Shown: positions 37,301 to 46,104 of the stretch, in pieces
How the letters are laid out: every line of letters starts with the position of its first letter
How positions within the stretch are numbered: position 1 is the stretch's first letter
DNA from: Chitinophagaceae bacterium UBA4407
GTDB lineage: Bacteria > Bacteroidota > Bacteroidia > Chitinophagales > Chitinophagaceae
Assembly (NCBI GenBank): GCA_002390845.1
Contig: DGQT01000068.1
Location: 1-64,000 of the forward strand
DNA length: 64,000 nt
Reading direction: 5' to 3'
Notes under the pieces: generated by a model
The model's input: the letters and a program-made list of their open reading frames with translations, nothing else
Database searches by the model: none
What the model was told of the DNA's origin: nothing
Program-made: the position numbers and the translations under genes

Positions 37301-40186
37301 ATCGAATATGGTTTAGTAATAGATGGTACGGTTGCCATCGAACTTGGATTCGAATTAGGTGGGTCTGGTGGAGGAGCCGGACAGGTCGTAAATTTTAAAA
37401 CAGAAACAGGCAGTAGCACCACCAATGACACCCTTGTACAAACCACTACAGGCTACACCATTGATGATGACGATGATGGGGATTATTTTTCAGTGGATAT
37501 TAAAAAAGACCCTGTGTACAATACACCTGTATTTGTGCTGGTAGCAGGTACTGCCAGTTGCCCACCAGAACCGGTGGCACAAAAGCGCGATGCATGCCAG
37601 TTATTGATACCACAGCCGGTACAGTCGGGCATTCCCGCCGATGGAGAAGCTATATTCATACTTAATCTTAGCAATACCAGCGAAAGTGGGGAATCCAGAA
37701 CATACGATCTGTCTTTTGTACAGGCAAGTAACCCCAATGGTGCAATTGTTACCATAGGTGGCAGCCCGGTAATATTGCCCATACCGTATACCATTGGTTA
37801 CCTGCAAAGTGTACAGGTAACGGTAACAGTTAAAAAACCTGCAGGTTCCATTTATTCCTTTGAAGGTCTGCAGTTCATGCTTACCGATGATTGCGATGGG
37901 AGCGTAAGTAAGACCAATACCATTTCGGCCAATTTTATCAGCCCCTGCAGTGGGATAACCATGGCCGCCCCGGGAAATAATTGGGCAACCAAAGCTGCGG
38001 ACAATAACAGCCTGGCCATCCAGTTCAATGGTTATACGCTTTCCAATCTGCAATCAGTTTCACTTGAATACAGTGCAGCAGGTACGAGCAGCTGGGTGAC
38101 CGCCTTTACAAAATACCAGTTCGAAATAACAGACCCCAACAGTACAACGGTAAACTGGGATGTGTCTGCTATTGCAGATGGCGGTTACGATATCAGGTTA
38201 AAGTTAACCTGCAGCAATGGCACAGTGTATTCAACCAGGGTATCGGGCATCATTGACCGCAGGGCACCATCACTACTCGGCAACCCGGAACCAACGGATG
38301 ATAATTATGTGGCCGGGGATGTGATCTCCTTGAGCTATACGGAAACCATAGACAACACCAACCTCAACAGCAATAAAGTGGAGCTGCTCAGGTTGAGCAA
38401 TAACACCGTAATCCCGGTTCAGGTAAGTGGGTTTGAAAATAAACTCGTGATCGTACCTGTAACATCCATCTCAGGCTTTGCCGGAGACAGCATGCGCCTG
38501 ATCGTAAAAGACATCACCGATATTTATGGCAACTTAAAAACCACACCGGATACTTCCAGGTTTACGGTGGGTGTAACAGTGGTGGGTACGGGCACAAAAT
38601 TGGTGACCCTCTCAACGGTAAAAACCTCCATGCTCGAAAATGCCAGTGGCACCATGGATGTTCTTTTCACGCTTCCGGTTCCCGCGGTCAACGATATCCA
38701 GGTAAATTATACCATTGCAGGTGCGGCTTTATATGGCACCGACTATACGGTAACCTATTTCCCTACTCAACCTTTAAGTACCAGTTTCAATGGCATACAG
38801 GGCAATATTGTAATACCCAAGAACAGTACCCAGGCCATTTTAAAAATTGATCCCGTTGGCGATGCTATTGTGGAAGCGAATGAAAGTTTGACCTTCACCT
38901 TATCAGAAGGTGGTGATTATGTGCTCGGTTCAGTGATCTCGGTAACAGATACCATCAAGAACGACGATCTTACGCCACCGGTAATAACTGCCAACAGGCC
39001 AACCACTTTCTGTACAGGCGATTCAGTGGTACTTTCAACAGCTTCTGCTTATGCTTACCTGTGGTCAACAGGGGCAACCACGCAGAGCATCACCGTAAAG
39101 GTGGCAGGCAATTATAGTGTCACCATATTCGATGCTTTCGGGTCCGCTGGCATAAGCGTACCAACCCAGGTTACGGTAAACACCAAACCAAACCCTGTTA
39201 TCACAGGCGCACCGGTTATTTGTTCAGGCACTCCTGCAGTGTTAGATGCAGGCGCAGGTTATACTGCTTATCTATGGTCAAACGGTGTTACAACACGCAC
39301 CAATACAATTACCGTAAAAGGCATATATATTGTTACAGTAACCAATGCTGGTGGTTGTTCTGCAACATCTGCCCCGGATACAGTAAAAACAAGTACAAAA
39401 CCTTTACCGGTTATTACTTCGGCAGGCAGTATCAGCAATGTGTGCCCTGGCCAAACAGTAACGCTCGATGCAGGTGCAGGCGCTGCCGCTTACCTCTGGA
39501 GCACAACTGCTACTACAAGAACCATTGTGGTGAGCACAGCAGGCAGTTATACAGTTACAGTAACCAACACAGCAGGTTGCAGCGGTACATCTGCAGCAGC
39601 AGTGGTTACTTACCAAACCTGCGCCAAACCAACCGGCCCCGTAGTAAGCAATATTGCTAACACTACGGCAACACTTGGTTGGACAGCCCCGGCATCCTGC
39701 GCAACAGGTTACCAGGTACAATACAGAAAAGTGGGCACCACTACCTGGACAACGCTTACCCCTACAACCCCCAATGTAAATATCACGGGCCTCACTGCCG
39801 CAACAACCTACGAGTGGAGGTTACAAACCGTATGTGTGCAAACACCATTTATGGGCAGCGGCTATATAGCAGGCAGCAACTTTACCACCACCGCCGTTGC
39901 CGCTGTTTTCGCAGGCACCAGTGTTGAATCGAGTGTTGCAGCCAATGGTTTTGCAGCAATGGTTTACCCCAACCCTGCAAAAAACAGTGCACTGCTTAAG
40001 GTAGACGGCTATGACAAAGAAATATCTGTGATTATTACTGAGGTTATGGGTAAGGTTTTGTGGAAGAGCGCAAAACTAAATACCAGCCAGGTACAACTAC
40101 CCGTAGCACAGTTAACAGCAGGCGTTTATCTCGTAACTGTAACCAGCGATACAAAAAGTATTGTTGTAAAACTGGTAAAAGAATAA
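34331..40186 (+). CDS. Giant secreted adhesin-like protein with T9SS sorting domain
   Basis: 1951 residues. Signal peptide (1-24, ending GIGLAQ). Order of parts: a glycine-rich beta domain (about 28-235; MWGAGGG, YGGGGGAFVA), an Ig-like segment (about 240-330), three carboxypeptidase-regulatory-like domains (about 335-600), a long unassigned middle (about 600-1100) with an acidic DDDDDGD stretch near 1046, a CARDB-like region (about 1085-1210), a bacterial Ig-like region (about 1215-1415), a Calx-beta domain (about 1416-1546; MLENASGTMDVLF), three Ig/PKD-like repeats (about 1551-1760; AYLWSTGATTQSITV and variants), a fibronectin type III domain (about 1763-1855) and the sorting domain (about 1876-1951; VYPNPAKNSALLKV). 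The Calx-beta and acidic parts suggest calcium binding. It is probably an adhesin or gliding-associated surface protein. No enzyme domain recognised. Confidence 0.87.
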   Translation: MRKYLHPSFLFVLLQTMLAGIGLAQSSITFNASGTWVAPANVTSITIQMWGAGGGAPLGTLNGIKEYGGGGGAFVASKVITVTPGKSYTVTIATGGTLANTDAATTYFKDGTLEILYAYGGDFRYGAQASTGGNVSASYKGGDCGASADGASFWRYYGGGGAAGSSGGNGANGGNANTTTIGNGGVGVNGAGSGGKGGSITSVNIQGSTGKNPGGGGGGNGGKGGNGRVIITYCTSPGSIETGHTVPYPAELTTDSIYNVVAGPGITNPDYYWEQSTNNSTWTAASAGIKQSYPLPNPNTAALTYYRRTAYTCASPNYTYSALIKVFSQANGLLNGTISGKVKSKNGSGVSGITITVQKQVALKGSPLSKTYTATTGTDGTYSINNIFYGDLGNGDPNSVTFNITPSKTGHKFSPNLTASLSNTNPTVSNKEFTDSTVYSITGTVTQTCTGCVTGFTSAVEPGVTITTSNTFTNTAADGTYGITVTDPGTYILTPTYLNHIFTPTTRTATIVNKDTAGLNFTDATTKTISGVFKAGCGQYIGTVKLTFTDTGAVTHFKKEVTTTLNTGAYSISLPARTYKVSVSTFTKGSNGADINTNDLYNFFNVTLKDSMIRNIDSSNATMDLIYQRPPVITVSLLDTTCTTNGSTYVLFQQNIPKAFTINLYQGAQSIGCKLVTDTNRVKLITNVKGDDINETFYYNQTNGNASVSLKPGLPNIVAPYLKYFNLNYTDKYNRAATPITRNVVVTGIKTNPGTFTTVSPEIPLLILHDPPGDNSYSFWESGTTIQTGVRFYANSSKGEKTWAEVKVGARQLVGVGVAIESAAWGKVSGGLEMVATTNTANETILSTTSNQYYSTADNSNITGDAGDVYIGAALNLLYSVAYELKYTDACALGIQKSLMIADSGFATTYTYSESHIVNTVMPTLQTFIDNEVDTIKKAEYENQLSVWQQVVANNTGNKNKAKFDKNISFDGTTGPQTSTTSSSSTNSSTIEYGLVIDGTVAIELGFELGGSGGGAGQVVNFKTETGSSTTNDTLVQTTTGYTIDDDDDGDYFSVDIKKDPVYNTPVFVLVAGTASCPPEPVAQKRDACQLLIPQPVQSGIPADGEAIFILNLSNTSESGESRTYDLSFVQASNPNGAIVTIGGSPVILPIPYTIGYLQSVQVTVTVKKPAGSIYSFEGLQFMLTDDCDGSVSKTNTISANFISPCSGITMAAPGNNWATKAADNNSLAIQFNGYTLSNLQSVSLEYSAAGTSSWVTAFTKYQFEITDPNSTTVNWDVSAIADGGYDIRLKLTCSNGTVYSTRVSGIIDRRAPSLLGNPEPTDDNYVAGDVISLSYTETIDNTNLNSNKVELLRLSNNTVIPVQVSGFENKLVIVPVTSISGFAGDSMRLIVKDITDIYGNLKTTPDTSRFTVGVTVVGTGTKLVTLSTVKTSMLENASGTMDVLFTLPVPAVNDIQVNYTIAGAALYGTDYTVTYFPTQPLSTSFNGIQGNIVIPKNSTQAILKIDPVGDAIVEANESLTFTLSEGGDYVLGSVISVTDTIKNDDLTPPVITANRPTTFCTGDSVVLSTASAYAYLWSTGATTQSITVKVAGNYSVTIFDAFGSAGISVPTQVTVNTKPNPVITGAPVICSGTPAVLDAGAGYTAYLWSNGVTTRTNTITVKGIYIVTVTNAGGCSATSAPDTVKTSTKPLPVITSAGSISNVCPGQTVTLDAGAGAAAYLWSTTATTRTIVVSTAGSYTVTVTNTAGCSGTSAAAVVTYQTCAKPTGPVVSNIANTTATLGWTAPASCATGYQVQYRKVGTTTWTTLTPTTPNVNITGLTAATTYEWRLQTVCVQTPFMGSGYIAGSNFTTTAVAAVFAGTSVESSVAANGFAAMVYPNPAKNSALLKVDGYDKEISVIITEVMGKVLWKSAKLNTSQVQLPVAQLTAGVYLVTVTSDTKSIVVKLVKE

Positions 40187-40287
40187 CTAAACCCCTTTAT
40201 AAACCTGCACCCCCTGTTGGCGCTTAAGCCAGCAGGGGTGTTTATTTAAACATACAGGAGTATCTTTCGCGGATAAAAAATTTTTTT

Positions 40288-40395
40288 TGAACCAGGCAGC
40301 AGAATGTAAATGAAGCTTTGGTTGCGTCGCACTCTTGTACTTTCGGATTATATATTGGGCTTTACCGTAGCGAGGATTGAAGCAAACGAATTCCC
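40288..40395 (+). repeat. Dispersed element, L half-arm
   Basis: TTTTTTTTGAACCAGGC, AATGAAGCTTTG, core GTTGCGTCGCACTCTTGTAC at 40321-40340, inner TTTCGGATTATATATTGGGC and TTTACCGTAGCG. The next R arm (42226) lies beyond three genes. Confidence 0.88.
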
Positions 40396-40442
40396 AACTC
40401 TGTAAAGAACTCTGAGTAAGTTTGCAAAGCACAATTACTGCA

Positions 40443-41024
40443 ATGGAAAAGTCAATAGCACAATTACAAAAATTTACATACAGCATTCTTAAACTGGAAG
40501 AAAATGAATGGAACGATTTTTCCTCCATTTGGCTACCGCTTTCTGCGAAAAGAAAAACATTACTTACGGCTGCAGGCGAAACGGAAAAGCATTTATATTT
40601 TATAACAGAAGGTGTACAACGTGCTTTTTATTTACACAACGATAAAGAAGCCACACTGGTTTTTACTTACCCCTATTCATTCTCGGGTGTTGCAGATTCT
40701 TTCTTAACACAACTGCCTTCCAGATATTATTTTGAAACACTTACTGCCAGCACATTTTTGCGCACTACTTACCAGCAGGTACATAAATTAATGAATCAGC
40801 ACAGGAATATTGCAAAGCTGATTTTAAAAGCAACCAGCTTTGCACTGTCAGGTGTTTTAGAAAGACAGATTGAATTACAATGCTTTTCTGCGGAAGAAAA
40901 ATTCAGGACATTATTAAAACGTAGCCCGCATGTACTGCAACTGATACCGCATAAATATCTTGCTTCTTACCTGGGCATTGATGCAACTACCTTCAGTAAA
41001 CTGCTTGGTACAATTCGATTGTAA
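40443..41024 (+). CDS. Crp/Fnr-family transcriptional regulator
   Basis: The ATG at 40443 (MEKSIAQLQKFTYSILKLEE) is preferred over a TTG at 40422; 193 residues. A cyclic-nucleotide-binding-like beta barrel spans about 20-125 (FITEGVQRAFYLHNDKEAT), followed by a long helix and a short winged helix (about 150-193; HKYLASYLGIDATTFSKLLG). The DNA-binding part is short and the cNMP phosphate-binding motif is absent, as in many Bacteroidota members that do not bind cAMP. It probably controls the DinB_2 gene that follows. Confidence 0.83.
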   Translation: MEKSIAQLQKFTYSILKLEENEWNDFSSIWLPLSAKRKTLLTAAGETEKHLYFITEGVQRAFYLHNDKEATLVFTYPYSFSGVADSFLTQLPSRYYFETLTASTFLRTTYQQVHKLMNQHRNIAKLILKATSFALSGVLERQIELQCFSAEEKFRTLLKRSPHVLQLIPHKYLASYLGIDATTFSKLLGTIRL

Positions 41025-41105
41025 AAGCTTCAATCAAAAATCTTGGCGCAGACCAAGATTTTATTTCAGACTAGCACACAGCTTTGCAGTATAAAATTAT
41101 TCACC

Positions 41106-41726
41106 ATGCCAACTCATCAATCAAACCAACTGATTACAAAGCTGCAACAGCAAACAGAAACATTATTAAACAAAGCCATACAGGAATGGCAAATGATTGC
41201 ACCTGAAAAATTTTCACAGCAACCTGCTGAGGGTTCGTGGAGTGCGAAACAGTGCATCGCTCATTTAAATATGTATGGTGATTATTACCTGCCCGCTATT
41301 GAAGCTGCCATTTTAAAAGCAAAGCAGCAGAAATCAAGAGCTTCAGTACAATTTCCTTCAGGCTGGCTGGGGAATTATTTTACCAATATGATGCTGCCGG
41401 GAACAAATGAAAAGCCAACAAAGAAGATGAAGGCGATGAAGCATTATATTTCTTTAAATGATGAAGACAGCGATAAAGTAATAGCCGCATTTATAGACCA
41501 GCAGGAAAAGCTTTTACAATTATTGGAAGATGCAACAGTTGTAAACCTTTCCACTACTAAAGTGGCGATATCCATTGCAAAATTTATTAAACTTAAACTT
41601 GGCGATGTGTTTATGTTTTTGATTGCACACAACTACCGCCATGTGCTACAAGCAGAAAGCGCTTTAAATGCTTCGGGAGTAACTGTAACTGAAAATCATA
41701 TCGCTGAAGTATCTTTTGCGTTTTAA
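41106..41726 (+). CDS. DinB_2 superfamily protein
   Basis: The start at ATG 41106 (MPTHQSNQLITKLQQQTETL) gives 206 residues. It looks like the four-helix DinB/YfiT-like fold: WSAKQCIAHLNMYGDYYLPA carries the first metal-ligand histidine, and AHNYRHVLQAE near the C terminus carries the others. The family includes metal-dependent thiol transferases and many uncharacterised members; this is not the DNA polymerase also called DinB. It lies 81 bases downstream of the regulator on the same strand. Confidence 0.8.
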   Translation: MPTHQSNQLITKLQQQTETLLNKAIQEWQMIAPEKFSQQPAEGSWSAKQCIAHLNMYGDYYLPAIEAAILKAKQQKSRASVQFPSGWLGNYFTNMMLPGTNEKPTKKMKAMKHYISLNDEDSDKVIAAFIDQQEKLLQLLEDATVVNLSTTKVAISIAKFIKLKLGDVFMFLIAHNYRHVLQAESALNASGVTVTENHIAEVSFAF

Positions 41727-41728
41727 AC

Positions 41729-42130
41729 TCATGCAAACATCAGTAATAACGAATTATCAATCCTACGTGGCCGCTGTGTTTTTCTATCAAGTGGAATCCA
41801 GATACTTGCCGCGCTAATGATCTTTTTATTGTCTGCAATTCGGGTTATTTCGTAGTGGCGTTTCCAGGTTACGTTGGTGTAATCGCCGGTCCAGGTATGC
41901 ATTTCCAGTTCATCACCGAGAAAGGCCTGATTGATATAATCTATCTCGTGGCGTTTGATCATCCAGAGCACCTGTTCATTTAATTCAGGAGAAACATAAG
42001 TGTTCCAATGCTGGCGTGCAATGTTTTCCATCCATTGAACATAGATCACATTGTTTACATGATTCACATCATCGAGATGCTCTTGCTGCACTTTTATATT
42101 TATTCTGAAATGGGTGTTAGGAAGTTCCAT
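41729..42130 (-). CDS. Acyl-CoA thioesterase (4HBT hotdog fold)
   Basis: 133 residues. HLDDVNHVNNVIYVQWMENI contains the 4HBT active-site region with the conserved Asp/His-Asn pattern and the long hotdog helix. Such enzymes hydrolyse acyl-CoA or acyl-ACP thioesters. It converges on the DinB_2 gene with only 2 bases between stops, so the two mRNAs may overlap. Confidence 0.87.
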   Translation of the reverse strand: MELPNTHFRINIKVQQEHLDDVNHVNNVIYVQWMENIARQHWNTYVSPELNEQVLWMIKRHEIDYINQAFLGDELEMHTWTGDYTNVTWKRHYEITRIADNKKIISAASIWIPLDRKTQRPRRIDNSLLLMFA

Positions 42131-42221
42131 TTAAATTTACGATTTACAGATTTTGGGTTTACGATTTATTCATTCCGTATCGGGATTTTGTATTGGCTGT
42201 TTTAAAAGCTCAATAAATTTA

Positions 42222-42285
42222 TGCCGTACAAATGTGCGACGCAACAGAAGCTTCATTCATGTTCAACTGTTCGGTTCATAAAATG
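42222..42285 (-). repeat. Dispersed element, R half-arm
   Basis: Core GTACAAATGTGCGACGCAAC at 42226-42245, outer GAAGCTTCATTCATG and CTGTTCGGTTCATAAAATG. Upstream, AAAAGCTCAATAAATTTATG matches the inner consensus in reverse. It is the probable partner of the L arm at 40321. Confidence 0.87.
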
Positions 42286-42288
42286 TAT

Positions 42289-43107
42289 TTATTGCTTTAT
42301 TGCATCTGCTGCCTTCTTTACTGTGCCGTACTGCTGCAATAATTTTTTTGCTGCTTCGTAATCGGGCATATTTATTTTTTCCATTAACATTTTTACACCA
42401 CGGTCCAATAACTTTTCGTTGTTCAGTTGCATGTTTACCATGCGGTTGTCTTCTACCTTTCCCAGTTGAATCATTACTGTGGTGGAGATCATGTTCAACA
42501 CCATTTTTTGCATAGTGCCGCTTTTCATGCGGCTGCTGCCGGTAACAAATTCAGGGCCTACAACAATCTCTACTTTATAATCTGAAACTGCTGCAAGCGG
42601 GCTGCCGGTATTGCTGACAATGCAACCCGTTTCTATGCCATTGTTTTTACAATGTTGCAATGCGCCGATCACGTAAGGCGTAGTGCCACTTGCCGCAATG
42701 CCCACCACAAAATCTTTATCAGAAATATTGCGTGCCTGTAAATCGAGCCAGCCCTGTTTTGTATCGTCTTCTGCATCTTCAACCGAATTGGCTATTGCAA
42801 CATTGCCGCCGGCAATAACACCAATAATCGTATCGAAAGAAACTCCATAAGTGGGCGGACATTCACTCGCATCTAAAATACCAAGGCGACCACTGGTGCC
42901 GGCGCCGACATAAAACAACCTGCCGCCGGCAAGCATTTTATCGGTTATTGCAGCAATCAGGTTTTCAATTTCTGTTAAGTGCTTTTCAATGGCTAAAGGA
43001 ACTGTTTTGTCCTCGTTGTTAAGGTTTGCAACAATCTCTTTAACCGACATTTTTTCCAAATGCCTGTAATGCGATGGTTGCTCTGTAATGCGTACGAATT
43101 CGCTCAT
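42289..43107 (-). CDS. murQ: N-acetylmuramic acid 6-phosphate etherase
   Basis: 272 residues, one SIS fold. Family motifs: GAGTSGRLGILDASECPPTYG (with catalytic Glu in SECPPT) and VGPEFVTGSSRMKSGTMQKM. MurQ cleaves the lactyl ether of MurNAc-6-phosphate to give GlcNAc-6-phosphate and D-lactate in cell-wall recycling. It is somewhat shorter than the roughly 300-residue E. coli enzyme, ending soon after the SIS domain. It starts 6 bases after the kinase gene stop, so the two form an operon. Confidence 0.94.
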   Translation of the reverse strand: MSEFVRITEQPSHYRHLEKMSVKEIVANLNNEDKTVPLAIEKHLTEIENLIAAITDKMLAGGRLFYVGAGTSGRLGILDASECPPTYGVSFDTIIGVIAGGNVAIANSVEDAEDDTKQGWLDLQARNISDKDFVVGIAASGTTPYVIGALQHCKNNGIETGCIVSNTGSPLAAVSDYKVEIVVGPEFVTGSSRMKSGTMQKMVLNMISTTVMIQLGKVEDNRMVNMQLNNEKLLDRGVKMLMEKINMPDYEAAKKLLQQYGTVKKAADAIKQ

Positions 43108-43113
43108 AAATAG

Positions 43114-43953
43114 TTATTGATGATATGATATTAGCCCGTCCATTGGTTGCTTTAATATTTTGCCCAATTCAAGCTCGTAAGTGTTGCATAAATCTTTAAT
43201 TACATCTTTAAACCCAAATGCCACACTGCCTGCAAAACTAATCGGGTACAGCCAGCTTTCGCGGTACTTGTTTAAATGGGTAAAGAAAAAATCGTTAAGG
43301 CCGTCTTCAATAATATTTTCTATCATAAAATGGTCGCGGTTCTCTGCAAGAAATATAGCGAACGAGGCAAGATAACGGTTTGGCTGGGGTTGCTTATAAA
43401 CATGATCCAGTATTTCATTGGCATTCGTGTTAAATTGTTTTCCAAAACGCAGCATCAGGTCTTCATCAAAAGTGTTGTACAAAAAATGTTGAATTACTTT
43501 TTTGCCAAGATAAGCGCCGCTGCCTTCATCGCCCAGCACATAACCCAGGCCAGGACTGTTTTTTACAATTTTCTTTCCGTTATAATAACAGGAGTTGGAG
43601 CCCGTGCCAAGAATACAGGCGATGCCTTTATCATGACCGCATACTGCACGTGCCGCTGCAAGCAGATCAATTTCTGCTTCTGCTTTTGCTGTTGGAAAAA
43701 CTTTTTTCAACGCCTTTTTTATAAACTTTCCGTTCTCCGGATTGCCAAGCCCGGTACCGTAATAATAAATTTCATCAACCTGCACATTTTTTAATCTTAC
43801 CAGCAGTTCTTTTTGCAGAATAGCAACCACCTGATCCAGGCTAAGAAAATAAGGGCTGATGCCCTGCGTAATTATTTTTTTCTTTTTGCCATCTGCAAGC
43901 AGGCACCACTCGCATTTGGTAGAGCCACTGTCGGCAATCAATTTAACTGACAT
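43114..43953 (-). CDS. BadF/BadG-type N-acetylglucosamine/muramic acid kinase
   Basis: 279 residues of the ASKHA fold. Phosphate 1 motif at the start (LIADSGSTKCEW), phosphate 2 and adenosine region around GIACILGTGSNSCYYNGKKI and GYVLGDEGSGAYLGKKVIQ. Relatives phosphorylate GlcNAc or MurNAc. Being first in an operon with murQ suggests it makes MurNAc-6-phosphate, or salvages GlcNAc, during peptidoglycan recycling. The exact sugar cannot be told from sequence. Confidence 0.85.
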   Translation of the reverse strand: MSVKLIADSGSTKCEWCLLADGKKKKIITQGISPYFLSLDQVVAILQKELLVRLKNVQVDEIYYYGTGLGNPENGKFIKKALKKVFPTAKAEAEIDLLAAARAVCGHDKGIACILGTGSNSCYYNGKKIVKNSPGLGYVLGDEGSGAYLGKKVIQHFLYNTFDEDLMLRFGKQFNTNANEILDHVYKQPQPNRYLASFAIFLAENRDHFMIENIIEDGLNDFFFTHLNKYRESWLYPISFAGSVAFGFKDVIKDLCNTYELELGKILKQPMDGLISYHQ

Positions 43954-44040
43954 ATTTTGAGCTTCTAATTTTAAGTTTGTTCTTCTTTATTTATACTTTG
44001 AAGATAGCAGATAAAGGATTACTGAAATAAATAATTTTAT

Positions 44041-44363
44041 GGGCCGGGCAGAAGGATTTGGTAATTTGATGATGTGATGATGTGATGATGTAATACATTA
44101 TTAAATTGGCCCATCATCAAATCAACAAATCAGCATTGTTGCGTCGCACACTTGTACTGCTGAATTATTATTGAGCATTGTGCAACCAACACTACTGTCG
44201 CAAACTGGTTGTTTAAAAAAAGAGGCGCATTATGTGCGCCTCTTTAAAATCTTGAGTAAAGGAAGCCTGAATTAATGAAACCGCTTGCACAATGCTCAAC
44301 GATGAAAAGAACGTTGAAGTGTGCGACGCAAGAAAAGCCTAATACTAGCAATGCAGTTCGGCT
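44041..44363. repeat. Dispersed element with several nested inverted repeats
   Basis: Outer GGGCCGGGC (44042-44050), then a nested stretch with tandem GATGATGTGATGATGTGATG (44069-44090) paired with CATCATCAAAT, L core GTTGCGTCGCACACTTGTAC at 44138-44157, inner GAGCATTGTGCAA (44173) paired with TTGCACAATGCTC (44285), a terminator hairpin in the centre, R core GTGTGCGACGCAAG to 44332, and outer GCAGTTCGGC. It fills the 445-base gap. Confidence 0.87.
44212..44245 (-). terminator. Intrinsic terminator of the S10 peptidase gene
   Basis: AAAGAGGCGCA (44219-44229) and TGCGCCTCTTT (44235-44245) form an 11-pair stem. On the minus strand it is followed by a run of T residues. It lies about 155 bases past the peptidase stop, in the middle of the dispersed element. 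Confidence 0.8.
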
Positions 44364-44398
44364 AACAAAAAAATCTACGCTTAGAAAAGTGCGGAATG

Positions 44399-45922
44399 TT
44401 ATTTGGTTACATTAGTAATAAACTCTGCCACGTCTTTCTTAAAAGCCACTGCCGATGCGGGTTGTATGTACATCATGTGCCCGGCTTCGTAATATTTAAA
44501 CGTAATATTCTGCTTCAGTTTCTTTTCAAGACCCATGTGATCGAATGTATATTCTGTTCCGTAAAAAGGCGTTGCAAGATCGTAATAACCATTTAAAACC
44601 AAAATTTTCAAGTTAGGGTTTTGGCTCATTGCTTCGGCTAAATCCACTGCTGTATTTGGCGTAACAGGATCGCCGCCACCACCATTTTTATTGTGCTTCC
44701 AATCCCAGTCGAAACCTTCTGCACTATATGCCGAAGTGTGGTAATTATTGCTTTTATCAACCTTTAAATCGCCGTAATAATAATTCATAAACATGGCAAT
44801 ATAGGCAGGACTTATGGCAGTGCTCTGCGGGTCGAAGGAAGAATACTCACTCAACAAATCCTGGTTGATGTTTTTATAACGCGAATCTAAACGCCCTACG
44901 GTTAAATGATCTTCGCGTAACAGTTCCTGTGTAAACTGGGGTTCGTTTACACGCAGGTTGGCCTTGGTTAAATAGTCTTTGCTTAAACCGGTAAAGGCTG
45001 ATAATTTATTGAGCACATTTGCTTTTTCGGCATCAGTTAACTGGTCGCCTTTCATTAATGCTGCCGAATATTCTCCGCCTGCAAATATTCTAACCTCTTT
45101 TAAAAATGCATCTAGGCTTGCAGGTTTATTGGCAACCTTATTATGGTACCAAGCTGTTGCAGCGTAAGTGGGCAAATGCATTACATAAGAAATATCATCG
45201 CCCTGCTGAAACGTAAGTGTACGAAGATCGAGTACCACAGAAACAAGTATGATTCCATTAACTGTAATGCCCAGATTTTGCTGAAGGTAATCGGCCACAC
45301 CGGCGCTGCGCATGGTACCATAACTCTCACCCAATAAGTATTTTGGGGAGTTCCACCGGTCGTTATCATTGGTGTATTGTTTAATAAACTGGCTTACTGA
45401 TTTTATATCCTGGTCAACGCCCCAGAAGTCTTTGTTCTTTGCTTTGCCAACCGCACGGCTAATGCCCGTACCTACAGGATCGATCATTACAATATCACTT
45501 ACATCGAGAATTGTATTGGCATTGTCTTCCATTTTATAAGGCGGCTGCAGGCTGTTCTCCGGATCATTTACCACTACCCTTTTCGGGCCCATGATGCCTA
45601 AATGCAGCCACATAGAAGATGACCCCGGGCCGCCATTGTAAGAAAAAGTTACCGGCCTTTTTGTTGCATCTGTTTCGCCATCTTTTGTATAAGCGGTATA
45701 ACCATATAGCGCTATGGATTCATCTTTATCGTTTTTAAGTATCAGTGCCCCTGCTGTTGCAGTGTAATTGATGAGCTTACCGCCAATGGTAATACTATGT
45801 TTTGTTACGCTTTTTACGGCTGAAGGAATCGCTGCACTATCCGCTGAAGCTGTTTGTGCATAAGCATTACAGAGGATTGAGGCAACAAAAAATAAAGCTG
45901 TACTAAGAATTAATTTTCTCAT
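44399..45922 (-). CDS. Secreted serine carboxypeptidase (S10 family)
   Basis: 507 residues. Signal peptide (1-22, ending NAYAQ). S10 hallmarks: oxyanion segment SYNGGPGSSSMWLH (about 94-107), nucleophile S190 in LLGESYGT, acid in LNGYYDLATPF (near 440), and histidine in YEAGHMMYIQP (near 483). It has the alpha/beta hydrolase core with the family's cap insert. It would remove C-terminal residues from peptides in the periplasm or outside. Single gene. Confidence 0.92.
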   Translation of the reverse strand: MRKLILSTALFFVASILCNAYAQTASADSAAIPSAVKSVTKHSITIGGKLINYTATAGALILKNDKDESIALYGYTAYTKDGETDATKRPVTFSYNGGPGSSSMWLHLGIMGPKRVVVNDPENSLQPPYKMEDNANTILDVSDIVMIDPVGTGISRAVGKAKNKDFWGVDQDIKSVSQFIKQYTNDNDRWNSPKYLLGESYGTMRSAGVADYLQQNLGITVNGIILVSVVLDLRTLTFQQGDDISYVMHLPTYAATAWYHNKVANKPASLDAFLKEVRIFAGGEYSAALMKGDQLTDAEKANVLNKLSAFTGLSKDYLTKANLRVNEPQFTQELLREDHLTVGRLDSRYKNINQDLLSEYSSFDPQSTAISPAYIAMFMNYYYGDLKVDKSNNYHTSAYSAEGFDWDWKHNKNGGGGDPVTPNTAVDLAEAMSQNPNLKILVLNGYYDLATPFYGTEYTFDHMGLEKKLKQNITFKYYEAGHMMYIQPASAVAFKKDVAEFITNVTK

Positions 45923-46104
45923 AACGGTTTGGTTGTAAAATGTAAGATACCGTAATATAGAAATTAATTTTGATCCCTAAAGAAGTAACTACATGAAGTT
46001 TTTGCTGAGTTGCACTTGTTTCATTTCATCAGTGAAAGTGGTTTAAGGTTATTTGGAATTATTCAGTCCGGCTTACCTTGCATTTAAACACCAACATCAA
46101 TCGT

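Noticed and set aside
36962..38053. Minus-strand frames within the adhesin gene
   Set aside because: Composition follows the coding strand's repeats; no conserved motif was seen.
45975..46030. Possible further element arm near TACATGAAGTTTTTGCTGAG
   Set aside because: Resemblance is limited to a few bases of the outer part and no core is present.
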